Source: Halobacillus litoralis (GTDB taxonomy: Bacteria > Bacillota > Bacilli > Bacillales > Halobacillaceae). Taken from it: DNA of 64,000 bases. Below are positions 38,026 to 48,057 of the stretch, one piece after another. Both the position numbers and the translations under genes were made by a program. The number at the start of each line of letters is the position of its first letter. Position 1 is the stretch's first letter. The stretch covers positions 310,001 through 374,000 of the forward strand of contig NZ_WMEW01000002.1 in assembly GCF_009856355.1 (NCBI RefSeq), written 5' to 3'. A model generated the notes under the pieces. The model saw only the letters and a list, made by a program, of their open reading frames with translations, searched no databases and had not been told where the DNA came from.

Positions 38026-38162
38026 TCGCTTCTGCTCCTCCTTTATGTATCCCGACACAGGGCTCACCCCGTACCGTTGTACAAAACAGGGTCCGTTCTA
38101 TCCCGTCCCTATTCTACTACTTTTTACTTTTTTCGCAACAGCATCCGTGTAAAGCTGTGTTT

Positions 38163-38456
38163 CTATTCCGGTTCCGTCTGGTTGAGTGCTTCAATAGACG
38201 CGAGCAGATCATCATTTTGATAGGCTTCAACCGTCAGGTAACTTGTGTATGTATGACTGGATAAATGAAAAATATCCTGTACGACCTGGTGAAGCCTCAT
38301 TTCCGGCTCCCCTTTCCACACCTTGGACATGAGACAGTTCCAGATTTCCGTTTCTGTCGCCCGGGGGTAGCCAAGCAGTTTGAACTCCTCCGCTTTACTC
38401 TTTGTTACCGGAGCTACTTCCTTTTTCCACAATCCGACACGCTTATAAGGTTCCAT
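38163..38456 (-). CDS. comN: Post-transcriptional regulator ComN-like
   Basis: The 97-residue soluble protein resembles ComN (YrzD), which in B. subtilis promotes comE mRNA accumulation and localises to division sites and poles. Matching segments are ELLKLLGYPRATETEIWNCL-type and VVQDIFHLSSHTYTSYLTVE-type sequences near the middle. It occupies the same place between secDF and spoVB. ATG 38456 is preferred to a GTG five codons earlier because GTGAGGAG lies 7 bases before it. Confidence 0.8.
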   Translation of the reverse strand: MEPYKRVGLWKKEVAPVTKSKAEEFKLLGYPRATETEIWNCLMSKVWKGEPEMRLHQVVQDIFHLSSHTYTSYLTVEAYQNDDLLASIEALNQTEPE

Positions 38457-38494
38457 ATCGATACTCCTCACTTCATCATTTCGTAGAATCCGTA

Positions 38495-38525
38495 GTCATG
38501 CCTTGTCCACGATTGAGCATATACT
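38495..38525 (+). promoter_or_regulatory. Candidate sigma-E promoter of spoVB
   Basis: GTCATGCC (38495-38502) and CATATACT (38518-38525) are separated by 15 bases and partly match the sigma-E -35 (GTCATATT-like) and -10 (CATACAAT-like) elements, about 45 bases before spoVB. spoVB is sigma-E-dependent in B. subtilis, which supports the reading, but the match is imperfect. Confidence 0.4.
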
Positions 38526-38569
38526 TCATTGTATCGGAATTTCATTTCTTTGAGAAGGCGGATCGAAAT

Positions 38570-40126
38570 ATGTCTAAACAAACTTTTCTGCACGGGGCCC
38601 TGATCCTCGTTGCCGCCGGATTGATTACCCGGTTCCTTGGGTTCGTGAACCGGATCGTGGTGGCACGGGTCATGGGCCCGGAAGGTGTCGGCCTGTATAT
38701 GATGGCTCTGCCGACCTTGATTATGGCTATTACCATCACCCAGTTCGGACTTCCCGTGGCGATTTCCAAACGCGTTTCAGAAGCGGAGGCTACAGGAAAC
38801 GAGGGCAAAATCAAGCGCATTTTGATTGTGTCCCTCGCAGTCACAACGACATTGAGCTTTGTATTTACGATTGGCATTTTCCTGCTGGCTCCTGTCATCG
38901 CTGATCACTTTTTAACGGATGCACGTGCCGTTTCCCCTCTGCTTGCGGTAACACCCATCATACCGATCATTGCTATCTCTTCGGTCATCCGCGGCTATTT
39001 TCAAGGAAGGCAGAACATGAAGCCCCAGGCCATTTCCCAAGTCATTGAGCAGGTCGTCCGTATCGGATCTGTCATTCTTTTTACGAAAATGCTCTACCCC
39101 TATGGTGTCCAATACGCTGCCGCCGGTGCAATGGGAAGCGCGGTGCTTGGCGAATTGGTCTCTCTTTTGTATATGCTCAGGCAGTTCAATGTCCATAAAA
39201 GCTTCCATCTCAGGAAATCGTGGAAAAAGAATCTGGGTGAAGGACGGAAGACGTTAAATGAGTTGATGACTATTGCCCTCCCTACGACCGGAAGCCGTTT
39301 CATCGGATCGCTGACCTACTTCTTTGAGCCCATCCTTGTCGCTCAGAGCCTGGCTCTTGCCGGTTTTGCAGCTGTCGAGTCCACAAAACTGTACGGGGAA
39401 TTAACCGGTTATGTGCTGCCGCTGCTCTTTCTGCCGACGTTCCTTACGCATGCACTTTCCACAGCACTCGTTCCCTCGATCAGCGAAGCAGCAGCCAAAG
39501 GGAACAAGGAAACAATCCGTTACAGGATCATGCAGTCCATCCGCCTGTCGATCGCTTCGGGCGGTTTAATCACGATTGTCTTCATGATCTTTCCTGTTGT
39601 TATCTTAACCGCTGTATACGGGACGAGCCATGCTTCTTTCATGCTCCAGTTCATGGCTCCCTTCTTCCTGCTCCATTATATCCAGACGCCTCTCCAGGCC
39701 GCCCTGCAGGCGCTTGACCTTGCGCGTCCCGCCATGTGGAACACACTCATCGGAGCTGTTGTGAAATTCATTGTGCTTGTCGCTCTCACTTCACGACCTG
39801 AATTCGGTATTCACGGAGCGGCAGCGGCAATTTGTGTCGGCGTCGTCATAGTCACCCTTCTTCACCTGCAGGTGCTCGTCAAATACAAGGTGCTTTCGTT
39901 TCCTTTTCTGTTGTTCCTGAAATTCTTCATCGTCATCGGCACGACAGGGGTGGTCGGATTCATATGGAAAAACAACTGGCTGCATGAAGCACGGCCGCTT
40001 TCCCAGCTGCTCATTATGGGAGCTGGTCTAACGGCTCTCTATCTGTTTTTGACATACACCTTCCAGCTGATCCGAAATGAAGAGTGGAAGATGATCCCCT
40101 GGAGGAGAATGCTTCCGAAAAAATAA
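38570..40126 (+). CDS. spoVB: Stage V sporulation protein B, lipid II flippase family
   Basis: The 518-residue length equals that of B. subtilis SpoVB. It is a polytopic MOP-superfamily protein (about 14 transmembrane segments) beginning SKQTFLHGALILVAAG and containing NRIVVARVMGPEGVGLYM. SpoVB is needed for spore cortex peptidoglycan, probably flipping lipid-linked precursors in the mother cell. The ATG at 38570 has GAGAAGGCGG upstream and removes 56 residues of unlikely N-terminal extension that overlaps comN. It diverges from comN and ends in a terminator. Confidence 0.93.
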   Translation: MSKQTFLHGALILVAAGLITRFLGFVNRIVVARVMGPEGVGLYMMALPTLIMAITITQFGLPVAISKRVSEAEATGNEGKIKRILIVSLAVTTTLSFVFTIGIFLLAPVIADHFLTDARAVSPLLAVTPIIPIIAISSVIRGYFQGRQNMKPQAISQVIEQVVRIGSVILFTKMLYPYGVQYAAAGAMGSAVLGELVSLLYMLRQFNVHKSFHLRKSWKKNLGEGRKTLNELMTIALPTTGSRFIGSLTYFFEPILVAQSLALAGFAAVESTKLYGELTGYVLPLLFLPTFLTHALSTALVPSISEAAAKGNKETIRYRIMQSIRLSIASGGLITIVFMIFPVVILTAVYGTSHASFMLQFMAPFFLLHYIQTPLQAALQALDLARPAMWNTLIGAVVKFIVLVALTSRPEFGIHGAAAAICVGVVIVTLLHLQVLVKYKVLSFPFLLFLKFFIVIGTTGVVGFIWKNNWLHEARPLSQLLIMGAGLTALYLFLTYTFQLIRNEEWKMIPWRRMLPKK

Positions 40127-40152
40127 CCGCCCCTGGGGCGGTTATTTTCGGG
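40119..40152 (+). terminator. Terminator of spoVB
   Basis: AAAATAACCGCCCC (40120-40133) and GGGGCGGTTATTTT (40135-40148) form the hairpin, which includes the spoVB stop codon and ends in TTATTTTC. From here to 40328 (about 175 bases) I see no further feature. Confidence 0.8.
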
Positions 40153-40328
40153 TTGTTATGAATGTTGTATTTCCCGGTTTTCCGAGGTCCCTTTCCACTG
40201 ACAAACGTAGATATTTAATCAGAAAGACCACACGAAGACGGCCACGATCGCATGGAAAAAAGCAGAAAATCCTGTGCTCCAGTATAAATAGAGACCGTCT
40301 TCCGTTAAACCGAAGTCCGCCCGTGATT

Positions 40329-40985
40329 TTAGTGAAATTCATTCTTTTGATCGAAATGGACCTCCCCTTGATCATTCACTGTACATAGAGAGACTTCCTG
40401 CACATCGGTATACCCCTGATTTTGAAGCTGATCCATAAGCCAGCGCCGGCTTTTTCCAATAATCTTCAGCCCGCTCTTTTGAACCACTCCATCCGCAATT
40501 AAAACCACTGCAAAATCAGAAGATCCATCTTCTTTTTTCTCAAAGACGGACAGTTTCCCTGAAGGTTCAAGCACCGCATAGGCGACATCCTGAACCTCAT
40601 GGACGCCATGTTCGCGGAGCTGAAGAAGAAGGTCATTAAAGTTATAGCGCTGGCGTCTCATCTCATATTCATCCACTCTGCCATGCTTGATGATCACAGA
40701 AGGCTTTCCATCGAACCAGTTTCTGAACGACTGATTCTTGAGGGAAATCCAGGCACTCCCGATTTGAATCGTCAGGAGTACAGCCATAGGAACAATGGCT
40801 TTCCAAATATCTTCATCGGGCTCTTCAATCAGAAAAACAGCAATTTCTGCCAGCATGATAAAAACGACGAGGTCCATGACACTCAGTTCCCCGATTTCCC
40901 TTTTTCCCATAAACCGGAAGACGATAAGTATAATCAGATAGGTGATGAGGGTTCGAAAAATTACAGAGATGACAAGCACGTCCAT
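40329..40985 (-). CDS. yrbG: DUF421/YetF-domain membrane protein (YrbG-like)
   Basis: The 218-residue protein has three N-terminal transmembrane segments (about residues 5-25, 38-55 and 62-82) and a soluble DUF421/YetF domain with GKPSVIIKHGRVDEYEMRRQR. B. subtilis YrbG has the same length and lies beside spoVB. Function is not firmly known, although the related YetF proteins affect spore germination and membrane fluidity. It is convergent with spoVB. Confidence 0.87.
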   Translation of the reverse strand: MDVLVISVIFRTLITYLIILIVFRFMGKREIGELSVMDLVVFIMLAEIAVFLIEEPDEDIWKAIVPMAVLLTIQIGSAWISLKNQSFRNWFDGKPSVIIKHGRVDEYEMRRQRYNFNDLLLQLREHGVHEVQDVAYAVLEPSGKLSVFEKKEDGSSDFAVVLIADGVVQKSGLKIIGKSRRWLMDQLQNQGYTDVQEVSLCTVNDQGEVHFDQKNEFH

Positions 40986-41041
40986 CCACGACCTTTCCGC
41001 TGCCGTTCCTTATATTGTTAACATCACCTATTTATCAATTA

Positions 41042-42331
41042 TTATGACAAGAATGGCAGCAAATAACGGAACCAGATGTACACACTGCATATGAGCAGGG
41101 AAACCAGCAGAACAGGAAACCCGTATAAGGAAAACTTCAGGAAAGGAATCGGTTTGTTGTGGCTGGCTGCGAGCCCGGCAACGACAACATTTGCTGAAGC
41201 CCCAACCAACGTCCCATTCCCACCCAGGCAGGCTCCGAGCGCAAGCGCCCACCAGACCGGATCCACGTTCATCATGCCGTAGCCCTGAAGCTCCTGAACG
41301 ACAGGGATCATCGCTGCTACAAAAGGAATGTTATCCACGACCCCTGACAGGATTCCGGCACTCCACAGCATCACCATGGCGGTCACAGGCAGGTCCCCGC
41401 CGGAAAGCCAGACCATTCCCCGGGCCATCTCGTCGATGACACCGACCGTTTCCAGTCCTCCGACAAGCATAAAGAGTCCCATGAAGAAAAATAACGTGAC
41501 CCACTCCACCTCCTGAAACACATGCTCGACGTCAAGTTCCTTCTCAGAAAGAAACAGCAGCAGGAGCGCGCCGCTGACGGCGATGGTCGTAATATCCATA
41601 TGAATGAACGGATGCATCATAAACCCTGTAATGGTCAGGAGCAGGACCCCCACCGATTGAAAAAGAAGCGGTGTCACCTTCAAGTCCGCTTTGGCGTTCC
41701 GTTCCATCAGCCGCCGTGCGAGCGCTTCATCATAAACCAGACGTTTCCGGTACAGAAGGATCATGCCGGCCATCATGACGACAAAAATGACAATGACGAC
41801 AGGACCAAGGTGATACATAAAGGAGACGAAGCTGAAATGCTCCACCGCCTGTCCGATCATAATGTTCGGCGGATCCCCGATCAGTGTCGCTGTTCCCCCG
41901 ATATTCGAACTGAAAATGGTCGTAATTAAATAAGGGAAAGCGGGAAGCTTCAACTGATCAATGAGAGAGAGAAGAACAGGCACAAACAAAAGCACAGTCG
42001 TCACATTGTCCAAGAAGGCAGAACCTACCGCTGTAAAAATACCGGTGACGATCAACAGTGGAACAGGTCGTCCCTGTACGAGCTGGACAAGGCGGACAGC
42101 CATAAACGAAAAGATGCCGGTCTTTTTCGTTATGGATACAAGGACCATCATCGAAAACAAAAGGGCGACCGTTTCCCAGTCGATAAAACCGAAAGCTTCC
42201 TCCCATGCGTAAACCTTCGTCATTAATAAGAGGACGCCGCCGGCAACAGCTACGAGTGCCCGGTTCAGTTTCTCCGTCATGATGAGGATATAACTTGCAG
42301 TAAATATGAGAATTGCCAGTACGGTTGACAT
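41042..42331 (-). CDS. ArsB/NhaD-type permease (SLC13-like ion transporter)
   Basis: The 429-residue polytopic protein has about eleven hydrophobic segments in two repeated halves. GSAFLDNVTTVLLFVPV and GTATLIGDPPNIMIGQ in the first half, and GVVDNIPFVAAMIPVV and GGNGTLVGASANVVVAG in the second, mark the ion transporter superfamily that includes NhaD Na+/H+ antiporters and ArsB. Substrate cannot be decided from sequence by eye. It lies in the yrzE-spoVB interval and faces away from the yrzE-like gene. ATG 42331 has AAGGGGAAGATCT upstream. Confidence 0.87.
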   Translation of the reverse strand: MSTVLAILIFTASYILIMTEKLNRALVAVAGGVLLLMTKVYAWEEAFGFIDWETVALLFSMMVLVSITKKTGIFSFMAVRLVQLVQGRPVPLLIVTGIFTAVGSAFLDNVTTVLLFVPVLLSLIDQLKLPAFPYLITTIFSSNIGGTATLIGDPPNIMIGQAVEHFSFVSFMYHLGPVVIVIFVVMMAGMILLYRKRLVYDEALARRLMERNAKADLKVTPLLFQSVGVLLLTITGFMMHPFIHMDITTIAVSGALLLLFLSEKELDVEHVFQEVEWVTLFFFMGLFMLVGGLETVGVIDEMARGMVWLSGGDLPVTAMVMLWSAGILSGVVDNIPFVAAMIPVVQELQGYGMMNVDPVWWALALGACLGGNGTLVGASANVVVAGLAASHNKPIPFLKFSLYGFPVLLVSLLICSVYIWFRYLLPFLS

Positions 42332-42455
42332 AGATCTTCCCCTTTTATACGGACTTTTTATATACGTATTCACGGGAAGGACAAAATATCTGCTTCTATC
42401 TCTATGGATTTTGCGCATATAGTGAAAGTGACAAGCTGAATCCAGGAGGGTCGAT

Positions 42456-42839
42456 ATGAAGAAAATGATGCAGGGTGTGCTGGGCTACGGAATCGGATCC
42501 ATCTTTATCCTGATGATTGTTTTTTCCGGGGTACTGGCCGGCTTACTGAAGCTGACGGATATGGAATACGGCACGCTGAACCAGCTCGCATTAATCGTCG
42601 GAATCAGTATTCTGGCATTCGGGGGTGGAGCGGCCGCCTATAAAGGAGAACAGAAAGGATGGCTGGCCGGCGTTTTGACCGGGGCTGTATTTGTCGGGGC
42701 GATGGCCTTATTTCAAATCATTTTTGAAAATACAATGGTAACCCTGCCGCAGCTCAGCTATTTCGGAGGACTGGTCCTTGCAGCCTGGCTGGGCGGCATG
42801 ATCGGGGTAAATCTGCCTAAAAAGACAGCAAAGCGGTAA
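42456..42839 (+). CDS. yrzE: YrzE-like TIGR04086 family membrane protein
   Basis: The 127-residue protein has four hydrophobic segments (about residues 8-32, 44-62, 70-92 and 100-118) with a GGGAAAYKGEQKGWLAG turn between them. This matches the TIGR04086 family, found in Bacillota next to yajC and spoVB; function unknown. CCAGGAGGGTCGAT precedes the ATG. It is convergent with yajC and shares the intervening hairpin. Confidence 0.82.
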   Translation: MKKMMQGVLGYGIGSIFILMIVFSGVLAGLLKLTDMEYGTLNQLALIVGISILAFGGGAAAYKGEQKGWLAGVLTGAVFVGAMALFQIIFENTMVTLPQLSYFGGLVLAAWLGGMIGVNLPKKTAKR

Positions 42840-42847
42840 ACAATAAT

Positions 42848-42876
42848 AAAACCCCGCTCCATGAGCGGGGTTCTGT
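42848..42876. terminator. Terminator between yrzE-like gene and yajC
   Basis: AAAACCCCGCTC and GAGCGGGGTTCT form a stem around CAT. On the minus strand the TTTTATTATT tail is the better one, so it mainly ends the yajC operon, but both converging genes could use it. Confidence 0.8.
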
Positions 42877-42877
42877 A

Positions 42878-43138
42878 TTATTCGCTGGCTTTTTCACGGA
42901 TGGAGGAACGGTCGAACTTCATCTGCGTTCCATCCTGTACGCTGATGATAAGCGTACCTTCATCAATCGCATGTATCGTACCGTGCATGCCTCCGATAGT
43001 AATGATCTTGTCACCTTTCTGTAAATCCGACTGCATCTGCTGCACTTGTTTCTGTTTCTTCTGCTGCGGACGGATCAATAGGAAATAGAAAATGACAAAC
43101 ATTAGAATAATCGGTAACAGGCCTACTAATGTGTCCAT
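42878..43138 (-). CDS. yajC: Preprotein translocase subunit YajC
   Basis: The 86-residue protein has one N-terminal transmembrane segment (about residues 4-22), the conserved FLLIRPQQKKQKQ and GDKIITIGGMHGTI blocks. YajC accompanies SecDF in the translocase holocomplex. It is the last gene of the ruvA-ruvB-yrzS-queA-tgt-yajC group. GAAAGGGGG precedes the ATG. Confidence 0.95.
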   Translation of the reverse strand: MDTLVGLLPIILMFVIFYFLLIRPQQKKQKQVQQMQSDLQKGDKIITIGGMHGTIHAIDEGTLIISVQDGTQMKFDRSSIREKASE

Positions 43139-43154
43139 CTATTATTCCCCCTTT

Positions 43155-44324
<1,170 letters not shown>

Positions 44325-45350
44325 TCATTTAATAAACATAGCATCCCCGAAGCTGAAGAAACGGTAACGCTCCTCTACAGCACGGTGATAGGCTTCCATA
44401 ACGAAGTCACGCCCGGCAAATGCACTGACAAGCATGATGAGCGTCGATTTTGGAAGGTGGAAGTTCGTAATCAATCCGTCGATGGCCTGCAGCTTCTGGG
44501 GAGGATAAATAAAGATATCCGTCCATCCACCCGCCTCTGTAAACGTTCCGTAGTCTCTCATGATCGTCTCCAGAGTACGGGTGGACGTTGTTCCCACAGA
44601 GATAATTCTTCCACCGTTTTCACGAACCCGGTTCAGCTGATCGGCGGTTTCACGGCTGAGCTGATAAAATTCCGCATGCATATCATGCTCTTCAATGTTA
44701 TCCACGCTCACCGGACGGAATGTCCCAAGACCAACATGGAGGGTCAGGTAGGCAAGTTCCACACCTTTTTCCTGAAGCCCCTCTAAAAGCGTATTCGTAA
44801 AGTGCAGGCCTGCGGTCGGTGCTGCAGCTGAGCCTTCTTCTTTCGCATAGACCGTCTGGTACCGTTCTCTGTCCGACAGCTGCTCCTTGATGTATGGAGG
44901 CAGCGGCATTTCTCCTAGAGATTCAAGGACTTCAAGGAAAATTCCCTCGTAGCTGAATTTCACCTTCCGTCCACCATGCTCCTGAATTTCCGTACATTCA
45001 GCCGTAAGCTTTCCGTCGCCGAAGATGATTTTCGTTCCTTCCTTCACCTTTTTAGCCGGTTTTACAAGGACTTCCCATTCATCCTCTTCTGTCTGATGCA
45101 GAAGAAGAACTTCCACTTTCCCGCCGCTTCCTTCCTTCGCTCCGAACAACCGGGCCGGAAGGACGCGTGTGTCATTCAATACAAGACAGTCGCCGGGATT
45201 TAAGTCTTCCGTAATATCTGCAAAGTGCTTGTGCTCGATGTTTTCTGTGCTGCGGTCGCAGACCATCAATCTGGAAGAGGAACGGTCCTCAAGCGGAACC
45301 TGTGCAATCAGCTCTTCCGGCAGATCAAAATCATACTGCTTAATATCCAT
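44325..45350 (-). CDS. queA: S-adenosylmethionine:tRNA ribosyltransferase-isomerase
   Basis: The 341-residue protein starts [17 protein letters not shown] and contains [17 protein letters not shown] and AGLHFT, all diagnostic of QueA. It transfers the ribose moiety of SAM to preQ1 in tRNA to make epoxyqueuosine. It is 33 bases upstream of tgt. AGGGGATTTGT precedes the ATG. Confidence 0.97.
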   Translation of the reverse strand: MDIKQYDFDLPEELIAQVPLEDRSSSRLMVCDRSTENIEHKHFADITEDLNPGDCLVLNDTRVLPARLFGAKEGSGGKVEVLLLHQTEEDEWEVLVKPAKKVKEGTKIIFGDGKLTAECTEIQEHGGRKVKFSYEGIFLEVLESLGEMPLPPYIKEQLSDRERYQTVYAKEEGSAAAPTAGLHFTNTLLEGLQEKGVELAYLTLHVGLGTFRPVSVDNIEEHDMHAEFYQLSRETADQLNRVRENGGRIISVGTTSTRTLETIMRDYGTFTEAGGWTDIFIYPPQKLQAIDGLITNFHLPKSTLIMLVSAFAGRDFVMEAYHRAVEERYRFFSFGDAMFIK

Positions 45351-45413
45351 ACAAATCCCCTATTCTTCCTGAGATAATTCTTCTTTCATCGTGCCCGTTT
45401 ACCGCTGGTCCTG

Positions 45414-45611
45414 CTAGAATCTCCGAATTAAGTAAAAAATCAAAGATAATACAATACTGGCGATAATCGAGGTCATAATCGGAAAATAAAACGTGACATT
45501 TCCTTTTTTAAAAGAGAAGTCACCAGGGAGTCTGCCGAACAGACTCCACACGATTCCTATGACAATAAACACAATCCCTATAACAATAAAGATTCTGCCA
45601 AACCCCGTCAA
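45414..45611 (-). CDS. DUF2905 family small membrane protein (YrzS-like)
   Basis: The 65-residue protein has two hydrophobic segments (about residues 5-22 and 42-60) around the conserved [17 protein letters not shown] turn, as in DUF2905. Function unknown. It uses TTG at 45611, with AACAGGGAGGTG upstream, and overlaps the ruvB stop by 4 bases, so translation is probably coupled to ruvB. Confidence 0.86.
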   Translation of the reverse strand: MTGFGRIFIVIGIVFIVIGIVWSLFGRLPGDFSFKKGNVTFYFPIMTSIIASIVLSLIFYLIRRF

Positions 45612-46609
45612 GAGCCGGGCACCTCCCTGTTGAAATGGGCATAAGCTTTCGGGGTCACGACCCGTCCGCGCGGTGTACGCTGAATATATCCGATCTGCAG
45701 CAGATACGGCTCATACACATCTTCAATGGTCTGCGATTCCTCGCCGATCGTCGCTGCAATCGTATCCAGCCCTACAGGACCGCCCTGAAAGCTGTCCATA
45801 ATCCCCATTAATAATTTATGATCAATAAAATCAAGACCTTCGGCGTCCACCTGCAGCATCCTCAGCGCTTCCTGTGTGGTCGCCTTGGAGATGACGGTTT
45901 CCCCTTTGACCTGCGCAATGTCCCGGACCCGTTTCAAGAGCCGGTTGGCTATCCGCGGGGTCCCGCGTGAACGGCGGGCCACTTCGACAGCTGCGTCCTT
46001 TTCGATTGATACGGAAAAGATTTCCGCCGTCCGCTCGACAATGGAGCAGAGTGCTTTCGTATCATAGTACTCCAGACGGCTGTGTACACCAAAACGGTCC
46101 CGGAGCGGAGCGGACAAAAGCCCCGCCCTTGTCGTTGCACCGACAAGCGTAAAGGGAGGGAGGTCAAGCCGGACAGACCTTGCACTCGGACCTGTCCCGA
46201 CGACTATATCAAGACAGAAATCCTCCATCGCCGGATAAAGCACTTCCTCCACGGAACGGGGAAGCCGGTGGATTTCATCGATGAAAAGAACATCCCCGGG
46301 TTCCAGGGAGGATAAAATCGCCGCCAAATCCCCCGCACGTTCAATCGCAGGTCCCGCCGTAGTTCTGAACTGGACGCCCATTTCGTTGGCGATAATCGAA
46401 GCCAGCGTCGTTTTCCCCAGCCCGGGCGGGCCATACAGCAGGGCATGGTCAAGCGGCTCTTCCCGCATCTTCGCTGCTTCGATAAAGATGCTCAAGTTGT
46501 TCTTCACCTGATCCTGTCCGATGTACTGGCTCAACCGTTCCGGCCTCAGACTAAGCTCAAGATCCTGATCGGCCTGCTGCTGCTCGCCGGATATCATCCG
46601 GTCATCCAT
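45608..46609 (-). CDS. ruvB: Holliday junction branch migration ATPase RuvB
   Basis: The 333-residue AAA+ protein has Walker [13 protein letters not shown], Walker [10 protein letters not shown], sensor 1 GATTRAG and a C-terminal winged-helix domain with [12 protein letters not shown]. With RuvA it drives branch migration of Holliday junctions. AAGGAGGGATAACC precedes the ATG; ruvA ends 18 bases upstream. The partner nuclease in Bacillota is RecU, not present here. Confidence 0.98.
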   Translation of the reverse strand: MDDRMISGEQQQADQDLELSLRPERLSQYIGQDQVKNNLSIFIEAAKMREEPLDHALLYGPPGLGKTTLASIIANEMGVQFRTTAGPAIERAGDLAAILSSLEPGDVLFIDEIHRLPRSVEEVLYPAMEDFCLDIVVGTGPSARSVRLDLPPFTLVGATTRAGLLSAPLRDRFGVHSRLEYYDTKALCSIVERTAEIFSVSIEKDAAVEVARRSRGTPRIANRLLKRVRDIAQVKGETVISKATTQEALRMLQVDAEGLDFIDHKLLMGIMDSFQGGPVGLDTIAATIGEESQTIEDVYEPYLLQIGYIQRTPRGRVVTPKAYAHFNREVPGS

Positions 46610-46627
46610 GGTTATCCCTCCTTCTCT

Positions 46628-47245
46628 TTAGGATTTCATCAACATTTGAAGTCCTTGTCTTACGTAATCATCCACGGTTCCCTGCTTGGACTTCTCAAGC
46701 TGCGTGCGGACCATCTTCACTTCCTTCTCGGTATATCCAAGTGCCTTCAAGGCTTCAATGGCGTCATCGATCAGCTCACGTTTTTCACGGGAGGTCAGAT
46801 CTTCCTGGTAGAACAAGGTTTCTTCGTTCTGCTCATCCGGAAGCCATACAATCAGCTTGCCTTTCAAATCAAGGATCATCTGGCGGGCCGTCTTCTTACC
46901 GACGCCGGGGAATTTAGTCAGGTATTTTTCATCTTCCTGCTCGATTGCGGATACAAATTCCGGTACGCTGACCGTCCCGAGGATGGCCAGCGCTCCTTTC
47001 GGGCCGATCCCGGATACGTTAAGAAGCTGCCCGAACAGCTGTTTATCTTCCTTTTTCTTAAATCCATATAAGGATTGATTGTCTTCGCGAATGTAGTGGT
47101 ACGTATGTACTTTCACTTCTTGATTCATCTGTGCTTCAAAATGAAAGGGATTGGCACATAAAACCTCATACCCGATCCCACTTACTTCTATCGTGATCGA
47201 CCCTTCTTCAAGCGTCGTCAGCTGGCCTTTGATATAACTAATCAT
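46628..47245 (-). CDS. ruvA: Holliday junction DNA-binding protein RuvA
   Basis: The 205-residue protein starts MISYIKGQLTTLEEGSI, with the OB-fold domain, two helix-hairpin-helix motifs (LLNVSGIGPKGALAIL and LTKFPGVGKKTARQMI) and the C-terminal RuvB-binding three-helix domain. It binds four-way junctions. ATG 47245 follows AGGAGAGGTTGCAGCAG; the in-frame upstream extension of 43 residues has no homology. Confidence 0.97.
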   Translation of the reverse strand: MISYIKGQLTTLEEGSITIEVSGIGYEVLCANPFHFEAQMNQEVKVHTYHYIREDNQSLYGFKKKEDKQLFGQLLNVSGIGPKGALAILGTVSVPEFVSAIEQEDEKYLTKFPGVGKKTARQMILDLKGKLIVWLPDEQNEETLFYQEDLTSREKRELIDDAIEALKALGYTEKEVKMVRTQLEKSKQGTVDDYVRQGLQMLMKS

Positions 47246-47371
47246 CTGCTGCAACCTCTCCTGCTCTCTAGTCTTAACCCTCTTATTGTAACATAGAACC
47301 ATATGTTCGCCTATGTACACACACGTAAAAAAGCAGGAGGGGGGGCGTTGTACAAGAGATTGCAGCCCCAT

Positions 47372-47402
47372 CAAAAACAGCCGCAGATAAGCTGCGGCTG
47401 CC
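47372..47402 (-). terminator. Terminator downstream of bofC
   Basis: CAGCCGCAG (47378-47386) pairs with CTGCGGCTG (47392-47400), and the minus strand continues TTTTTGATGG. It lies between bofC and ruvA. Confidence 0.82.
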
Positions 47403-47407
47403 TGTCA

Positions 47408-47977
47408 TTACATCTGGTTTTCTCCGGCATACTGATGGACAACCTGCTCAAAATGGGATGAGTCCTTAATCTTAATGCCACCTTTCAACAGATCGATGCG
47501 TTTCGATTCCAACGGTTTTACAGGAATCGGTTTGAACGACTCCATCACTTTTCCCTCATTGGGAATCCCTTGAAAAACGGCCAGTTCTCCGTTCTCATTC
47601 AACCCAAAGTATCCATGCTGTTTAGTCAACGGAGAGATGTCTTCCACCTGCCGTTGAAAAACAATACGATCCAGCTCCTGATTTTCAATTCTCCAGCCCT
47701 CATAAGAAGCCCAGAAGTCCATCATCGACCAGATGGTCTCCTGCTTCGTCGTCGTTTCGACCACTCCATCGAGGTAGTGTTCCTTCATAACAATCGTCAA
47801 TTCCAAAGGCTCAGCCTGGACAAGCGTTTCAACACTTGCTTCTGAGGTCCCTTTCTCCGTTTTCTCTACACTTCTCATCAAGCTGTGGTCTTGCCCTTCC
47901 AGTACAGCGGGAGAACAGGAAGCAAGAACCATACATACCAGAAGCCAGCCGGTAATCCTATACGCTGCAGCTTTCAA
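47408..47977 (-). CDS. bofC: Sporulation checkpoint protein BofC, putative lipoprotein
   Basis: The 189-residue protein matches BofC: WSMMDFWASYEGWRIENQE, VEDISPLTKQHGYFGL and a C-terminal SFKPIPVKPLESKRIDLLKGG. BofC delays pro-sigma-K processing by acting on SpoIVB between the forespore membranes. The N-terminus here (with hydrophobic residues 9-19) ends in LASC with Cys21, a lipobox, whereas B. subtilis BofC is released by signal peptidase I. The TTG at 47977 is preferred because GGGAGG lies 9 bases before it; a GTG three codons earlier abuts that sequence. It precedes ruvA as in B. subtilis. Confidence 0.88.
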   Translation of the reverse strand: MKAAAYRITGWLLVCMVLASCSPAVLEGQDHSLMRSVEKTEKGTSEASVETLVQAEPLELTIVMKEHYLDGVVETTTKQETIWSMMDFWASYEGWRIENQELDRIVFQRQVEDISPLTKQHGYFGLNENGELAVFQGIPNEGKVMESFKPIPVKPLESKRIDLLKGGIKIKDSSHFEQVVHQYAGENQM

Positions 47978-47994
47978 AGTACTCACCCTCCCAA

Positions 47995-48040
47995 ATAAAA
48001 ATAACTTCTATTTCCAGTCTGTCCAGAAATAGAAGTTATT
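47995..48040 (-). terminator. Terminator downstream of yebC
   Basis: ATAACTTCTATTTC (48001-48014) and GAAATAGAAGTTAT (48026-48039) form a 14-base-pair stem with an 11-base loop; TTTTTATTTGGG follows on the minus strand. It lies between yebC and bofC. Confidence 0.83.
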
Positions 48041-48057
48041 ATCATAGAAAGGCAGAA

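Noticed and set aside
40153..40328. The roughly 175 bases between the spoVB terminator and the yrbG-like gene as a small gene
   Set aside because: Open frames there lack ribosome binding sites and plausible protein sequence. An 8-base inverted repeat (GAAGACGG / CCGTCTTC) with a long loop is too weak to call.
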